Shown here: positions 16,859 to 24,170 of the stretch, piece by piece
Numbering within the stretch: the stretch's first letter is position 1
Layout of the letters: each line of letters begins with the position of its first letter
Origin: Komagataeibacter melaceti
GTDB taxonomy: Bacteria; Pseudomonadota; Alphaproteobacteria; Acetobacterales; Acetobacteraceae
DNA: 39,656 bases
Reading direction: 5' to 3'
NCBI RefSeq assembly: GCF_003403295.1
Contig: NZ_QUWV01000085.1
Coordinates: 1-39,656, forward strand
Notes under the pieces: generated by a model
Seen by the model: only the letters and a program-made list of their open reading frames with translations
What the model was told of the DNA's origin: nothing
Database searches by the model: none
Program-made: the position numbers and the translations under genes

Positions 16859-18061
16859 ATGCCCGGCTTTGCAGATCGACTGAATGGAATAGGGATTTCG
16901 GCCTCTGCCGCCATGACCGACAAGGCCACGGCGCTGAAGGCGGAAGGCCTGAAAATCATCAGCCTTTCATCAGGGGAACCCGATTTCCCGACCCCGTCAC
17001 ATGTAGTGGACGCAGCGATTGCCGCCGCCCGCGCCGGTGACACCAAATACCCGCCGCAGGACGGCAAGCCGGCGCTGAAAAAAGCCGTTCAGGCCAAATT
17101 CCTGCGTGAAAACCATCTTGATTACGCGCTGGATGAAATTCTGGTCGCCAACGGCGCCAAGCAGATCATCTATGACGCCATGATGGCGACCATCAATCCG
17201 GGTGACGAGGTGGTCCTGCCCACCCCCTACTGGATCAGCTATGCCGACATCGCCCGCCTTGGCGGGGCCAAAATCGTGCAGGTGCCCTGCCCCGCCGCCA
17301 ACAACTTCCGCCTTTCGGCGGCGGATCTGGATGCGGCCATTACACCGCGCACCAAGTGGCTGGTGCTGAACTTCCCCAGCAACCCGACGGGCGCGTGCTG
17401 CCCGCGTCAGGAAATGGAGGAGATCGCCGCCGTCCTGCTGAAGCATCCGCATGTCTGGATACTGACGGATGATATTTACGAACACCTCATCTATGACGGG
17501 TTTGAGTTCTGCACGCTGGCGGAAGTCGAACCCCGCCTGAAGGAACGGGTGCTGACGGTCAACGGGGTTTCCAAAAGCTACGCCATGACCGGCTGGCGCG
17601 TGGGCTTCTGCGGTGGGCCGCGCAACCTGATCGCGGCCATGAACAACATGCAGGGCCAGTCCACCAGCGGCATCAACACCATTGCGCAGGCCGCAGCCGT
17701 AGCCGCGCTGGAGGGACCGCAGGACTTCCTTGCCCAGCGTGCTGCCGAATATCAGGCCCGGCGTGACCTGGTCGTGAGCCTGCTCAACGCCATCCCCGGC
17801 GTGCAGTGCCACACGCCACAGGGGGCATTCTATGTCTATCCTGATATTGCGGCATGTATTGGCAAGACGACGGCGGGTGGACGGCACATCGGGAACGATA
17901 CCGATTTCGTCATGGCCCTGCTGGAAGAAAAGCAGGTGGCTTCCGTTCAGGGGGCGGCTTACGGGATGAGCCCCTTCTTCCGCATTTCCTACGCGACCGA
18001 TACCGCAACCCTGCGCGAAGGCTGCAGGCGGATTGCGGAATTCGTCTCCACCCTGCGCTAG
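16859..18061 (+). CDS. Aspartate aminotransferase (PLP fold type I, subgroup I)
   Basis: This 400-residue cytosolic enzyme exchanges amino groups between aspartate and 2-oxoglutarate. The PLP-binding lysine is K239 in SKSYAMTGWRVGF. Other fold-type I marks are SSGEPDFPTP near residue 34, ANGAKQIIYDAM (phosphate-binding), PTPYWISY, NFPSNPTGA, and LTDDIYEHLIY before the Schiff-base lysine. The C-terminal FRISYAT motif has the carboxylate-binding Arg. It resembles the AatA/AspC-Ib type common in alphaproteobacteria. An upstream ATG at 16793 exists, but the ATG at 16859 has GGAGAG 7 bases upstream (16846-16851) and the family N-terminus. It stands next to divergent aspA, so aspartate can be transaminated or deaminated. 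A strong terminator follows. Confidence 0.93.
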   Translation: MPGFADRLNGIGISASAAMTDKATALKAEGLKIISLSSGEPDFPTPSHVVDAAIAAARAGDTKYPPQDGKPALKKAVQAKFLRENHLDYALDEILVANGAKQIIYDAMMATINPGDEVVLPTPYWISYADIARLGGAKIVQVPCPAANNFRLSAADLDAAITPRTKWLVLNFPSNPTGACCPRQEMEEIAAVLLKHPHVWILTDDIYEHLIYDGFEFCTLAEVEPRLKERVLTVNGVSKSYAMTGWRVGFCGGPRNLIAAMNNMQGQSTSGINTIAQAAAVAALEGPQDFLAQRAAEYQARRDLVVSLLNAIPGVQCHTPQGAFYVYPDIAACIGKTTAGGRHIGNDTDFVMALLEEKQVASVQGAAYGMSPFFRISYATDTATLREGCRRIAEFVSTLR

Positions 18062-18070
18062 AAAACAGAA

Positions 18071-18105
18071 ACCGGGGCGGTCCATATGGACCGCCCCGGT
18101 TTTTT
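18071..18105 (+). terminator. Perfect intrinsic terminator after the aspartate aminotransferase gene
   Basis: This 30-bp perfect palindrome (18071-18100) has half ACCGGGGCGGTCCAT followed by its exact complement, then a run of six Ts (18100-18105). It begins 10 bases after the stop codon. It is the clearest rho-independent terminator in the window. Confidence 0.95.
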
Positions 18106-18183
18106 GAACGCTACAAATAACAGCAAGCAGGGCTTGCATTTACTTTCCCGCCATCATGCAGGAAAGAAATACCCAAAATAAAG

Positions 18184-18651
18184 TCAGTCCTGATCGGGCC
18201 GTATCTGAAGGATTGCGGCCCCGTACCCCAGCAGTTCATCCGGCTGGGCCACGACCTGCTCCACCACGCCCCCCACCGGCGCCCTGACGGGCACCTGAAG
18301 GCTGCCCAGCGTCAGCAGGGCCACAACATCATCCTGTCCGACCGTTGCCCCCACCGGCGCGAACACACTGTCGCGCATGGGGTGGGTCAGGCACAGCTTA
18401 CCAAAATAGGGGGCACGGACCGTAACGGTCCCCTCCCCTGCTTCCGCCTGAGGCATGGCTGGTTCGGATGCCATGCCTTTTTCAACCGGGGCCGCCGCCG
18501 CAGGCACGCGGATGCGCAGCCGCAGGCCCGCGTCGTTGGAAAGCTCGAGCGAGTCCAGCCTGGCCTCGGCCAGCCATGTGGCGATCTGGCTGATTTCCCC
18601 CGGTTCGGGCAGCCTGTCGAAATCAGGAACCAGTTCTGGCGGGTTGCTCAT
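18184..18651 (-). CDS. Second AccB-like biotin carrier protein without the biotin lysine
   Basis: This 155-residue protein has the two-part AccB layout. An N-terminal helical segment (ISQIATWLAEARLDSLEL) is followed by a strand rich in Arg, a Pro/Ala/Glu linker (about residues 50-80), and a C-terminal biotinyl/lipoyl barrel (VRAPYFGKL, GQDDVVALL, VPVRAPVGGVVEQVV). Where active carriers have EAMKV or EAMKM, this has TLGSL, so the lysine is replaced by Ser117 and biotin cannot be attached at the usual place. Its ATG overlaps the stop of accC (ATGA, 18648-18651), so it is translationally coupled and last in the SDR-accB-accC operon. A structural or regulatory partner of the biotin complex is the best guess. 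It is intact, not visibly decaying. Confidence 0.85.
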   Translation of the reverse strand: MSNPPELVPDFDRLPEPGEISQIATWLAEARLDSLELSNDAGLRLRIRVPAAAAPVEKGMASEPAMPQAEAGEGTVTVRAPYFGKLCLTHPMRDSVFAPVGATVGQDDVVALLTLGSLQVPVRAPVGGVVEQVVAQPDELLGYGAAILQIRPDQD

Positions 18652-20015
18652 GATGCCGTTCTTTCCGCAAGCCATCGTTCAAGATAATGGATGTCCACCC
18701 CACCACGCTGGAAGTGCGGATCAGCCAGCAGGTCCTGATGCAGGGCGATGTTGGTGGCAACCCCTTCCACCCGCATTTCCGCCAGCGCGGTGCGCAGGCG
18801 CGCAATGGCTTCCGCGCGTGATGCGCCATAACCTATGACCTTGCCGATCAGGGAATCATAATAGGGCTGGACCGTGTAACCACTCACCACATGCGTATCC
18901 ACCCGGATGCCCGGCCCACCGGGCAGGTCCCAGCGCGTGATGGTGCCGGGGGACGGGACAAAGGTAAACGGATCTTCCGCATTGAGCCGACATTCAATGG
19001 CATGGCCGCGCAACCGGATGTCTTCCTGCCGGATACGCAATGCCTCGCCCTGCGCGATGCGCAACTGCTCGGCCACGATATCCACGCCGGTTATTTCCTC
19101 CGTAATCGGATGTTCGACCTGCACGCGGGTATTCATCTCGATAAACGCGAACACACCATCTTCATACAGGAACTCGAACGTGCCCGCGCCACGGTAGCCG
19201 ATCCGGCGGCAGGCCTGCGCGCAGCGTGCCCCGATTTCGGCAATGGTCTCGGGCGCGATGCCGGGGGGGGAGGCTTCCTCCAGCACTTTCTGGTGGCGCC
19301 GCTGGAGCGAACAGTCGCGCGCCCCCAGCCACAGCGCCGTGCCGTGGGTGTCACACAGCACCTGTATCTCGATATGGCGCGGCTTCTGCATGAAGCGTTC
19401 AAGGTACAGGGTCGGGTTACCGAATGCCTGCTGCGCTTCCTTGGCCGTAAGTGCCACCGCCTGTGTCAGGTCTTCGGCCCGTTCGACCACGCGCATGCCG
19501 CGCCCGCCGCCGCCGCCGGATGCCTTTACAATAACCGGGAAACCGACCTGCCGGGCAACGGCGTGCACATCTTCCATCGCGGCAGGCAGCGGCCCGTCCG
19601 ATCCGGGCACGCAGGGCACATTGGCGTCACGCATGGCCTGCTTGGCGGTGATCTTGTCACCCATCATGCGGATGGATGCCCCCGTCGGGCCAATGAAGGT
19701 CAGGCCCGCAGCTTCGACCGCATCCGCAAAATCAGCATTTTCCGACAGGAAACCATAACCGGGGTGAATGGCCGTGGCCCCCGTCATCCTGGCGGCCAGC
19801 AGCAGCCCGTCAGGGTCAAGGTAGCTGCGTGCGGCGGCAGCCGGGCCAATGCACAGGGCCACATCCGCCTCATGCACGTGCCGGCTGTCGGCATCCGCTT
19901 CCGAATACACGGCAACGGTTTCAAGGCCGAGCTGCCTGCATGCCCGCTGGATACGAAGGGCGATTTCGCCACGATTGGCGATCAGCACCCGTTTGAAACG
20001 CAACGTATCACTCAT
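18648..20015 (-). CDS. accC: Biotin carboxylase subunit
   Basis: This 455-residue ATP-grasp enzyme carboxylates protein-bound biotin with ATP and bicarbonate. The N-terminal domain has KRVLIANRGEIALR, HPGYGFLSEN (79-92) and FIGP. The ATP-grasp domain has K164 and the glycine loop SGGGGGRGM (166-174), LERF, RDCSLQRRHQKVLEE (233-247), and the EMNTRVQVEHP catalytic block (293-303). The C-terminal domain closes the fold. Length is normal. It overlaps accB by 4 bases (ATGA, 20012-20015) and the second carrier gene by 4 bases. No acetyl-CoA carboxyltransferase gene is nearby. Its divergent neighbours are pxpB and pxpC, which resemble the carboxyltransferase part of urea carboxylase. A non-acyl-CoA role is therefore likely, though the primary fatty-acid AccC cannot be excluded from one gene alone. 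Confidence 0.92.
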   Translation of the reverse strand: MSDTLRFKRVLIANRGEIALRIQRACRQLGLETVAVYSEADADSRHVHEADVALCIGPAAAARSYLDPDGLLLAARMTGATAIHPGYGFLSENADFADAVEAAGLTFIGPTGASIRMMGDKITAKQAMRDANVPCVPGSDGPLPAAMEDVHAVARQVGFPVIVKASGGGGGRGMRVVERAEDLTQAVALTAKEAQQAFGNPTLYLERFMQKPRHIEIQVLCDTHGTALWLGARDCSLQRRHQKVLEEASPPGIAPETIAEIGARCAQACRRIGYRGAGTFEFLYEDGVFAFIEMNTRVQVEHPITEEITGVDIVAEQLRIAQGEALRIRQEDIRLRGHAIECRLNAEDPFTFVPSPGTITRWDLPGGPGIRVDTHVVSGYTVQPYYDSLIGKVIGYGASRAEAIARLRTALAEMRVEGVATNIALHQDLLADPHFQRGGVDIHYLERWLAERTAS

Positions 20016-20449
20016 GCCAGACGGAACAGGGGTGTGCCTGCCTCCACTTCCGCGCCGTCCTCGACAAGGATTTCCGCAATCTGGCCAGCCTGCGTGGCCT
20101 TGACCGCATTGAACACTTTCATTGCCTCCACCAGTGCCACTTCCTGCCCGGGCTGCACATCCTGCCCCACCGTGACGTAAGGCGGCGCGCCGGGCGAAGG
20201 GGAGAGATGAACAATCCCGTACGAAGGCGCGGCAATAACCGGCACCTGCGCCGGGGCGGCTTCAGGCTGAGGTACTGCTGCGACACTTTCGCGCGGCCGG
20301 GCCGGGGCCTGCGCCCGCGCGGTGGCGGGAGCGGGCCGGGCCTCGCTGCGGGTTATGCGGATTTTCCGGCCATCGGCCTCGGCTTCAAGCTCCGTGATCG
20401 GGGCCTGTGCCAGCAGGTCTATCAGCCGCCTGATCTGGGAGATATCCAC
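20012..20449 (-). CDS. accB: Biotin carboxyl carrier protein
   Basis: This 145-residue biotin carrier has an N-terminal AccB-type segment (ISQIRRLIDLLAQAPITELE, basic strand GRKIRITR). A flexible Ala/Pro-rich linker runs about 35-75. The biotinyl domain follows, with SPSPGAPPYVTVGQ and the biotin site VEAMKVFNAV, in which K111 is the modified lysine. The segment usually written APMVGTFY is changed to AAPSYGIVHLS, which is less typical for a fatty-acid AccB. It begins 5 bases after the SDR stop and overlaps accC by 4 bases. It most likely carries carboxybiotin between AccC and a partner, here proposed to be PxpB-PxpC. Confidence 0.92.
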   Translation of the reverse strand: MDISQIRRLIDLLAQAPITELEAEADGRKIRITRSEARPAPATARAQAPARPRESVAAVPQPEAAPAQVPVIAAPSYGIVHLSPSPGAPPYVTVGQDVQPGQEVALVEAMKVFNAVKATQAGQIAEILVEDGAEVEAGTPLFRLA

Positions 20450-20454
20450 TGACG

Positions 20455-21210
20455 TTACGCCGGGTCAGACGACTTTTTTGCAAAATTGAGGCCACCCACC
20501 ACCTGCATGGTCGGCAGCACTTCCATGAAGCTGACGTTCATGCGCTGCGGCGCCAGCACGGCGAAGGCGACGGAATTGGCAATGTCTTCGGGCAGGAGTG
20601 ACTCGTATTCGTCAAAGAAGCGCTTCTTCGCTTCTTCCATGTTGCCAATCAGGCGACCGAACACTTCGGTTTCCACGCGGGCGGGGGAGACCTCCGTCAC
20701 ACGCACATGCCGCCCGTACAGGTCGCAGCGCAGCTGCTGGGAGAGCGAATGTACGCCCGCCTTGGTTGCATGATAGACCGTGTTGCCACCGGCAAAGGCG
20801 TAATGCCCGGCGATCGAGCTGATGTTGACGATATGCCCCCGGTCACGCTCGATCATGCCCGCCACGACCAGACGGGTCAGTTGCAGGACAGCGCGCAGGT
20901 TCACATCCACCAGCGCATCAATATCCTCGGGCGTGGTGTTCGTGATGTTGCCGGTGCGCGACTGCCCCGCGTTGTTGACCAGAATGTCGATCTCGAGCCC
21001 GCTGACCAGCGCCTCGATCCCGGCCTGGTCCGATACGCTGACCGCGTGCGGGATGCAGCCGGTTTCCTGCGCAAGCTGTGTCAGCCGCGCCGCGTCACGC
21101 GCGAGGGCATGCACCTGTATCCCGGCCTCGCTCAGCCTGCGGACGATTGCCGCCCCGATCCCCGAAGACGCGCCAGTGACAAGGGCGGTACGATACGGCT
21201 GATTGCTCAT
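20455..21210 (-). CDS. Short-chain dehydrogenase/reductase (SDR family)
   Basis: This 251-residue NAD(P)-dependent oxidoreductase is of the classical SDR type. The dinucleotide motif TGASSGIG lies at residues 12-19, NNAG near 84, the catalytic Ser in NISSIAGH, and the Tyr-Lys pair in YHATK near 151-155. The length is standard. It resembles the YdfG type that acts on 3-hydroxy acids such as serine or L-allo-threonine, but substrate cannot be fixed by eye. It is first in the operon with accB, accC and the lysine-less carrier (5-base gap) and divergent from the pxp operon, suggesting a step on a product or precursor of the same pathway. Confidence 0.88.
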   Translation of the reverse strand: MSNQPYRTALVTGASSGIGAAIVRRLSEAGIQVHALARDAARLTQLAQETGCIPHAVSVSDQAGIEALVSGLEIDILVNNAGQSRTGNITNTTPEDIDALVDVNLRAVLQLTRLVVAGMIERDRGHIVNISSIAGHYAFAGGNTVYHATKAGVHSLSQQLRCDLYGRHVRVTEVSPARVETEVFGRLIGNMEEAKKRFFDEYESLLPEDIANSVAFAVLAPQRMNVSFMEVLPTMQVVGGLNFAKKSSDPA

Positions 21211-21558
21211 GGTAATGGGACCCGATCCTGCAACAGAGAAGAAGAAAACTCCCGGCCCCGTGATACAGGCACCGGAAACAGAATATTCATTTCATGCTAG
21301 CCGGGGCACAATCACAGCGCCAAGAGCAGTTCGTTCTTACGCCATAACATAATACGATACCAACGCTTACCCCTTGAGCCATAAGATTATCCAATACCCT
21401 CACAACCAGAAATGCACTGGCTATCATTACCGCCACCGGCCATATCCTTGGGGCAGGCACCGGATGCCGCGACTCTTGTATCGTTACGGTTATGGTTTGA
21501 TTGCCGGACCCTGCCCCCTCCCGTGGCATGGCTGGCGCTGTTCCAGGGACTGTGGATT
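21211..21558. promoter_or_regulatory. Divergent control region, SDR-acc operon / pxp operon
   Basis: These 348 bases lie between the SDR start and the chosen pxpB start. They are AT-richer from about 21285 to 21420, with GCCATAA repeated in the same orientation at 21341-21347 and 21378-21384. An open frame runs from 21412 into pxpB, but its product before the family start shows no pxpB similarity. The promoters of both operons must lie here, and no clear operator dyad was seen. Confidence 0.45.
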
Positions 21559-22251
21559 TTGAACACGGATATCACGCGCAACGTGGGGCACAGGACGGAC
21601 GCGGCACCCACCATCAGCATGATCGGCACCCGCGCCATGCTGTTCGAAGCGCCCGGCGCCTTCACCATGGCCCATCAGCGCCGCATATGGGCATTGATGG
21701 AGGCCGCGCAGGCCCGGCCCGACGTGCAGGAACTCATTCCCGGTGTAACCAATCTCATGCTGGTGTTTTCCACCCCGCCGGAACAGCCCGGACATGTGGC
21801 CGACTGGCTGCGCCATGCATGGGAAACCCTGCCGGAGCGCCACATCAAGGGCCGCCTGTTTGAAATCGGCGTCCGTTACGGCGGCGCGCTGGGTGAGGAC
21901 CTGGCCGCGGTCGCGGCCCATGCGGGCCTGCCCCCGCAGGATGTCATTTCCATTCACCATGGTAGTGAATACACGGTCTGCGCCATCGGCAGCGCGCCCG
22001 GTTTTGGCTACCTGCACGGGCTGGACCCGCGCATCGCGACGCCACGCAAGGCCGTGCCCTCGCTTAAAATGCTGGCGGGAACGGTCACCATTGGCGGCAT
22101 GCAGGCCGGCATTTCCGCGCTGACCGGGCCAAATGGGTGGAATTCCATCGGTTATACCGAAATCTGCCTGTTCGACCCCCATCGGGAACCGCCCGCCCTG
22201 TTCGCGATCGGGGACCGGATCCGCTTCTACCCCGAAAGCATCGAACTGTGA
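21559..22251 (+). CDS. pxpB: 5-oxoprolinase subunit PxpB (KipI family)
   Basis: This protein of about 230 residues is one of three subunits of the prokaryotic ATP-dependent 5-oxoprolinase, which opens pyroglutamate to glutamate. Family blocks are ISMIGTRAMLFE near the start, QRRIWALMEAAQ, ELIPGVTNLMLVF, IGVRYGGALGEDLAAVAAHAGL split over residues about 120-145, SAPGFGYLHGL, and ATPRKAVPSLKMLAGTVTIGG. The start is uncertain: the frame is open from ATG 21412, but pxpB similarity begins near residue 66 of that frame. The TTG at 21559 is preferred because AGGGAC lies about 10 bases upstream; GTG 21583 and ATG 21619 are alternatives. It overlaps pxpC by a GTGA (22248-22251). Confidence 0.87.
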   Translation: MNTDITRNVGHRTDAAPTISMIGTRAMLFEAPGAFTMAHQRRIWALMEAAQARPDVQELIPGVTNLMLVFSTPPEQPGHVADWLRHAWETLPERHIKGRLFEIGVRYGGALGEDLAAVAAHAGLPPQDVISIHHGSEYTVCAIGSAPGFGYLHGLDPRIATPRKAVPSLKMLAGTVTIGGMQAGISALTGPNGWNSIGYTEICLFDPHREPPALFAIGDRIRFYPESIEL

Positions 22252-23255
22252 TTACGATCCTTGAAACATCCGCGCTGAACACGGTGCAGGATCTGGGCAG
22301 GCCGGGGTACCGCAACCTGGGCGTGGGCACATCGGGCGTGATGGACCATGTGGCACTTCAGGTTGGCAATATCCTGCTGCACAACCAGCCCGGTGACGCC
22401 TGCATCGAACTCCAGACCTATCCCTTCGTCCTCCGCTTCGAGACCGCGGGCAGCTTTGCCGTAACCGGTATCGACGCGGACATCACGCTGGACGGCACGC
22501 CCGTCCTGCCGTGGTCGGTCATGACGGCCGCGCCGGAACAGATGCTGCGGGTGGGGCAGCCACGTGCGGGCGCGCGGGGCTATGTGTGCATTGCGGGCGG
22601 GATTGACGTGCCTGTCGTGCTCGGGTCACGCAGCACCCAGTTGCGCGGCAGTTTTGGCGGAATGGACGGCCGACCGCTTGAAGCGGGTGATACGCTGAAA
22701 ACCTCCGGCGTGACTACTCCCGTGGCGGGATATGGTGCCGTGCCGCCCACCAGCATCCTTGCCGCGCCAGGCGGACAGGACAGCACCGTCATCAACCTGC
22801 GCGCCATCCCCGCCACCGATTACGCCCTGTTCACCGCGCAGGCGCATGAACGGCTGTGGCACACACAGTGGCGCATCACGCCACAGAGCAATCGCGTGGG
22901 CTACCGGCTGTCGGGCGCGCCGCTGGAACTGCACCAGCGGGTGGAACTGCGTTCCTACGGCATCGTGCCCGGCATCGTGCAGGTTCCCCCTGCCGGTGAA
23001 CCGATCGTGCAGCTTGCGGATGCCAATACCGCAGGCGGCTACCCCCGCATCGTCACGGTGATCGAGGCCGACCTGTGGCGGCTGGCGCAGGCACGTATTG
23101 GCGCGCGCATCCGTTTTCATGAATGCACGCACCAGCAGGGCGTTGCGGCGATGGCGCCGATTGAAGCCTATCTGGATGACCTGCGCATGATGGTGGCCCA
23201 TTACCGCAAATCCGCCCTGCGCCGCACCGGCGCGAAACCCGGAGACAAGGCATGA
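22248..23255 (+). CDS. pxpC: 5-oxoprolinase subunit PxpC (KipA family)
   Basis: This 335-residue partner of PxpB belongs to the biotin-dependent carboxyltransferase-like KipA family. Signatures are LETSALNTVQDLGRPGY near the N-terminus, GVGTSGVMDHVALQVGN, ELQTYPFVLRF, RAGARGYVCIAGGID, VVLGSRSTQLRGSFGG, then SNRVGYRLSGAPLE, and the closing IVQLADANTAGGYPRI. All are family typical. The GTG at 22248 is the start: it overlaps the pxpB stop and precedes the conserved N-terminus, whereas an ATG at 22137 lies inside pxpB and adds unrelated sequence. It overlaps pxpA by ATGA (23252-23255), so the three subunits are translationally coupled. Confidence 0.93.
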   Translation: MITILETSALNTVQDLGRPGYRNLGVGTSGVMDHVALQVGNILLHNQPGDACIELQTYPFVLRFETAGSFAVTGIDADITLDGTPVLPWSVMTAAPEQMLRVGQPRAGARGYVCIAGGIDVPVVLGSRSTQLRGSFGGMDGRPLEAGDTLKTSGVTTPVAGYGAVPPTSILAAPGGQDSTVINLRAIPATDYALFTAQAHERLWHTQWRITPQSNRVGYRLSGAPLELHQRVELRSYGIVPGIVQVPPAGEPIVQLADANTAGGYPRIVTVIEADLWRLAQARIGARIRFHECTHQQGVAAMAPIEAYLDDLRMMVAHYRKSALRRTGAKPGDKA

Positions 23256-24019
23256 AGATCGATCTCAATTCGGATATGGGCGAAGGCTTCGGGCGCTGGC
23301 GTATCGCGGATGATGACGGCCTGATGGATACCGTGTCCTCGGCCAACATCGCCTGCGGGTTCCATGCCGGTGATTACGCCATCATGAGCCGCACCGTGCA
23401 GCTTGCCAGGGAAAAGGGCGTTGCGATCGGCGCCCATCCCGGCCTGCCGGACCTGACCGGTTTCGGGCGGCGGACCATGAACGTGTCGGATGCGGACATG
23501 GAAGCGATGCTGGTCTATCAGGTTGGTGCGCTACAGGGCATTGCCACCCGCCATGGCCACCGTGTGACGCATGTAAGCTACCACGCCGCCTTCGGCACCA
23601 TGGCCAATGCGGATGAAGGGCTGGCCCTGCGGCTTGCCCGCGCCATTGCGGCACTTGACCCGGAACTGACGGTATTTTCCATGCCCGGCCAGTTGACCGA
23701 ACGCGCGGCGGAAAAGGCCGGGTTGCGTGTCCATACCCTGTTCCTGGCCGACCGGGCCTATACCACGGCCGGGACACTGGTGCCGCGCGGGCAGCCGGGG
23801 GCGGTCATTCATGACCTTGCCGCCGTGCAGGCGCGTGTCAGCCAGTTCCTGGAAGATGGCTCCGTTACGACCATTGACGGCGCGCGCCTGCCGGTAAAGG
23901 CGCGTTCCATCCTGGTGCATAGTGACACGCCGGGTTCACTGGAACTGGCCCGCGCCATCCGCACCCAGATCGAGGCCAGCGGCGCCACCCTGACCCCGGC
24001 CAGCCAGATCACGGACTAG
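23252..24019 (+). CDS. pxpA: 5-oxoprolinase subunit PxpA (LamB/YcsF family)
   Basis: This 255-residue TIM-barrel-like subunit completes the 5-oxoprolinase. The N-terminus KIDLNSDMGEGFGRW is the family hallmark. It is followed by VSSANIACGFHAGD, IGAHPGLPDLTGFGRR, and later the LADRAYTTAGTLVPR block and VHSDTPGS, which carry the conserved acidic, His and Lys/Arg positions of the active site. One deviation is SYHAAFGTMAN, where relatives more often have KPHGALYN: the Lys, Pro and Gly positions differ. This may alter the substrate. It is coupled to pxpC by a 4-base overlap and followed by a short repeat and a palindrome before the DMT transporter gene. Confidence 0.92.
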   Translation: MKIDLNSDMGEGFGRWRIADDDGLMDTVSSANIACGFHAGDYAIMSRTVQLAREKGVAIGAHPGLPDLTGFGRRTMNVSDADMEAMLVYQVGALQGIATRHGHRVTHVSYHAAFGTMANADEGLALRLARAIAALDPELTVFSMPGQLTERAAEKAGLRVHTLFLADRAYTTAGTLVPRGQPGAVIHDLAAVQARVSQFLEDGSVTTIDGARLPVKARSILVHSDTPGSLELARAIRTQIEASGATLTPASQITD

Positions 24020-24030
24020 ACCGACACCAG

Positions 24031-24050
24031 ACCGCGCAAGACCGCGCAAG
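24031..24050. repeat. 10-bp tandem duplication
   Basis: The unit ACCGCGCAAG occurs twice in direct succession (24031-24040 and 24041-24050), 11 bases after the pxpA stop. It is probably a replication-slip duplication with no evident function. Confidence 0.7.
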
Positions 24051-24078
24051 ACCACCATCGCCCCGAATGCGCGCAATG

Positions 24079-24096
24079 TGTTACGTTAACGTAACA
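24079..24096. promoter_or_regulatory. 18-bp perfect palindrome, candidate operator
   Basis: TGTTACGTT followed directly by AACGTAACA forms a perfect uninterrupted 18-bp palindrome. It is 75 bases upstream of the DMT transporter start, in the gap after pxpA. It is not followed by a T-run and lacks a loop, so it looks like a protein-binding site rather than a terminator. The regulator is unknown. Confidence 0.65.
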
Positions 24097-24170
24097 TGAC
24101 GGGAAGAAGGGTCACCGGTCCCCTTCCTGAAGCGCGCCCCGTTCCTGTCGTGCAGTGAGGTACGAACAAA

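Noticed and set aside
16997-18139. 380-residue minus-strand open frame
   Set aside because: Shadow of the aspartate aminotransferase gene and it runs across the perfect terminator palindrome.
18891-20180. 429-residue plus-strand open frame
   Set aside because: Antisense shadow of accC and accB, which have full family motifs and 4-base coupled overlaps on the other strand.
24031-24050. Tandem repeat as a possible CRISPR or integration site
   Set aside because: It has only two 10-base copies with no spacers and no nuclease or integrase genes nearby.
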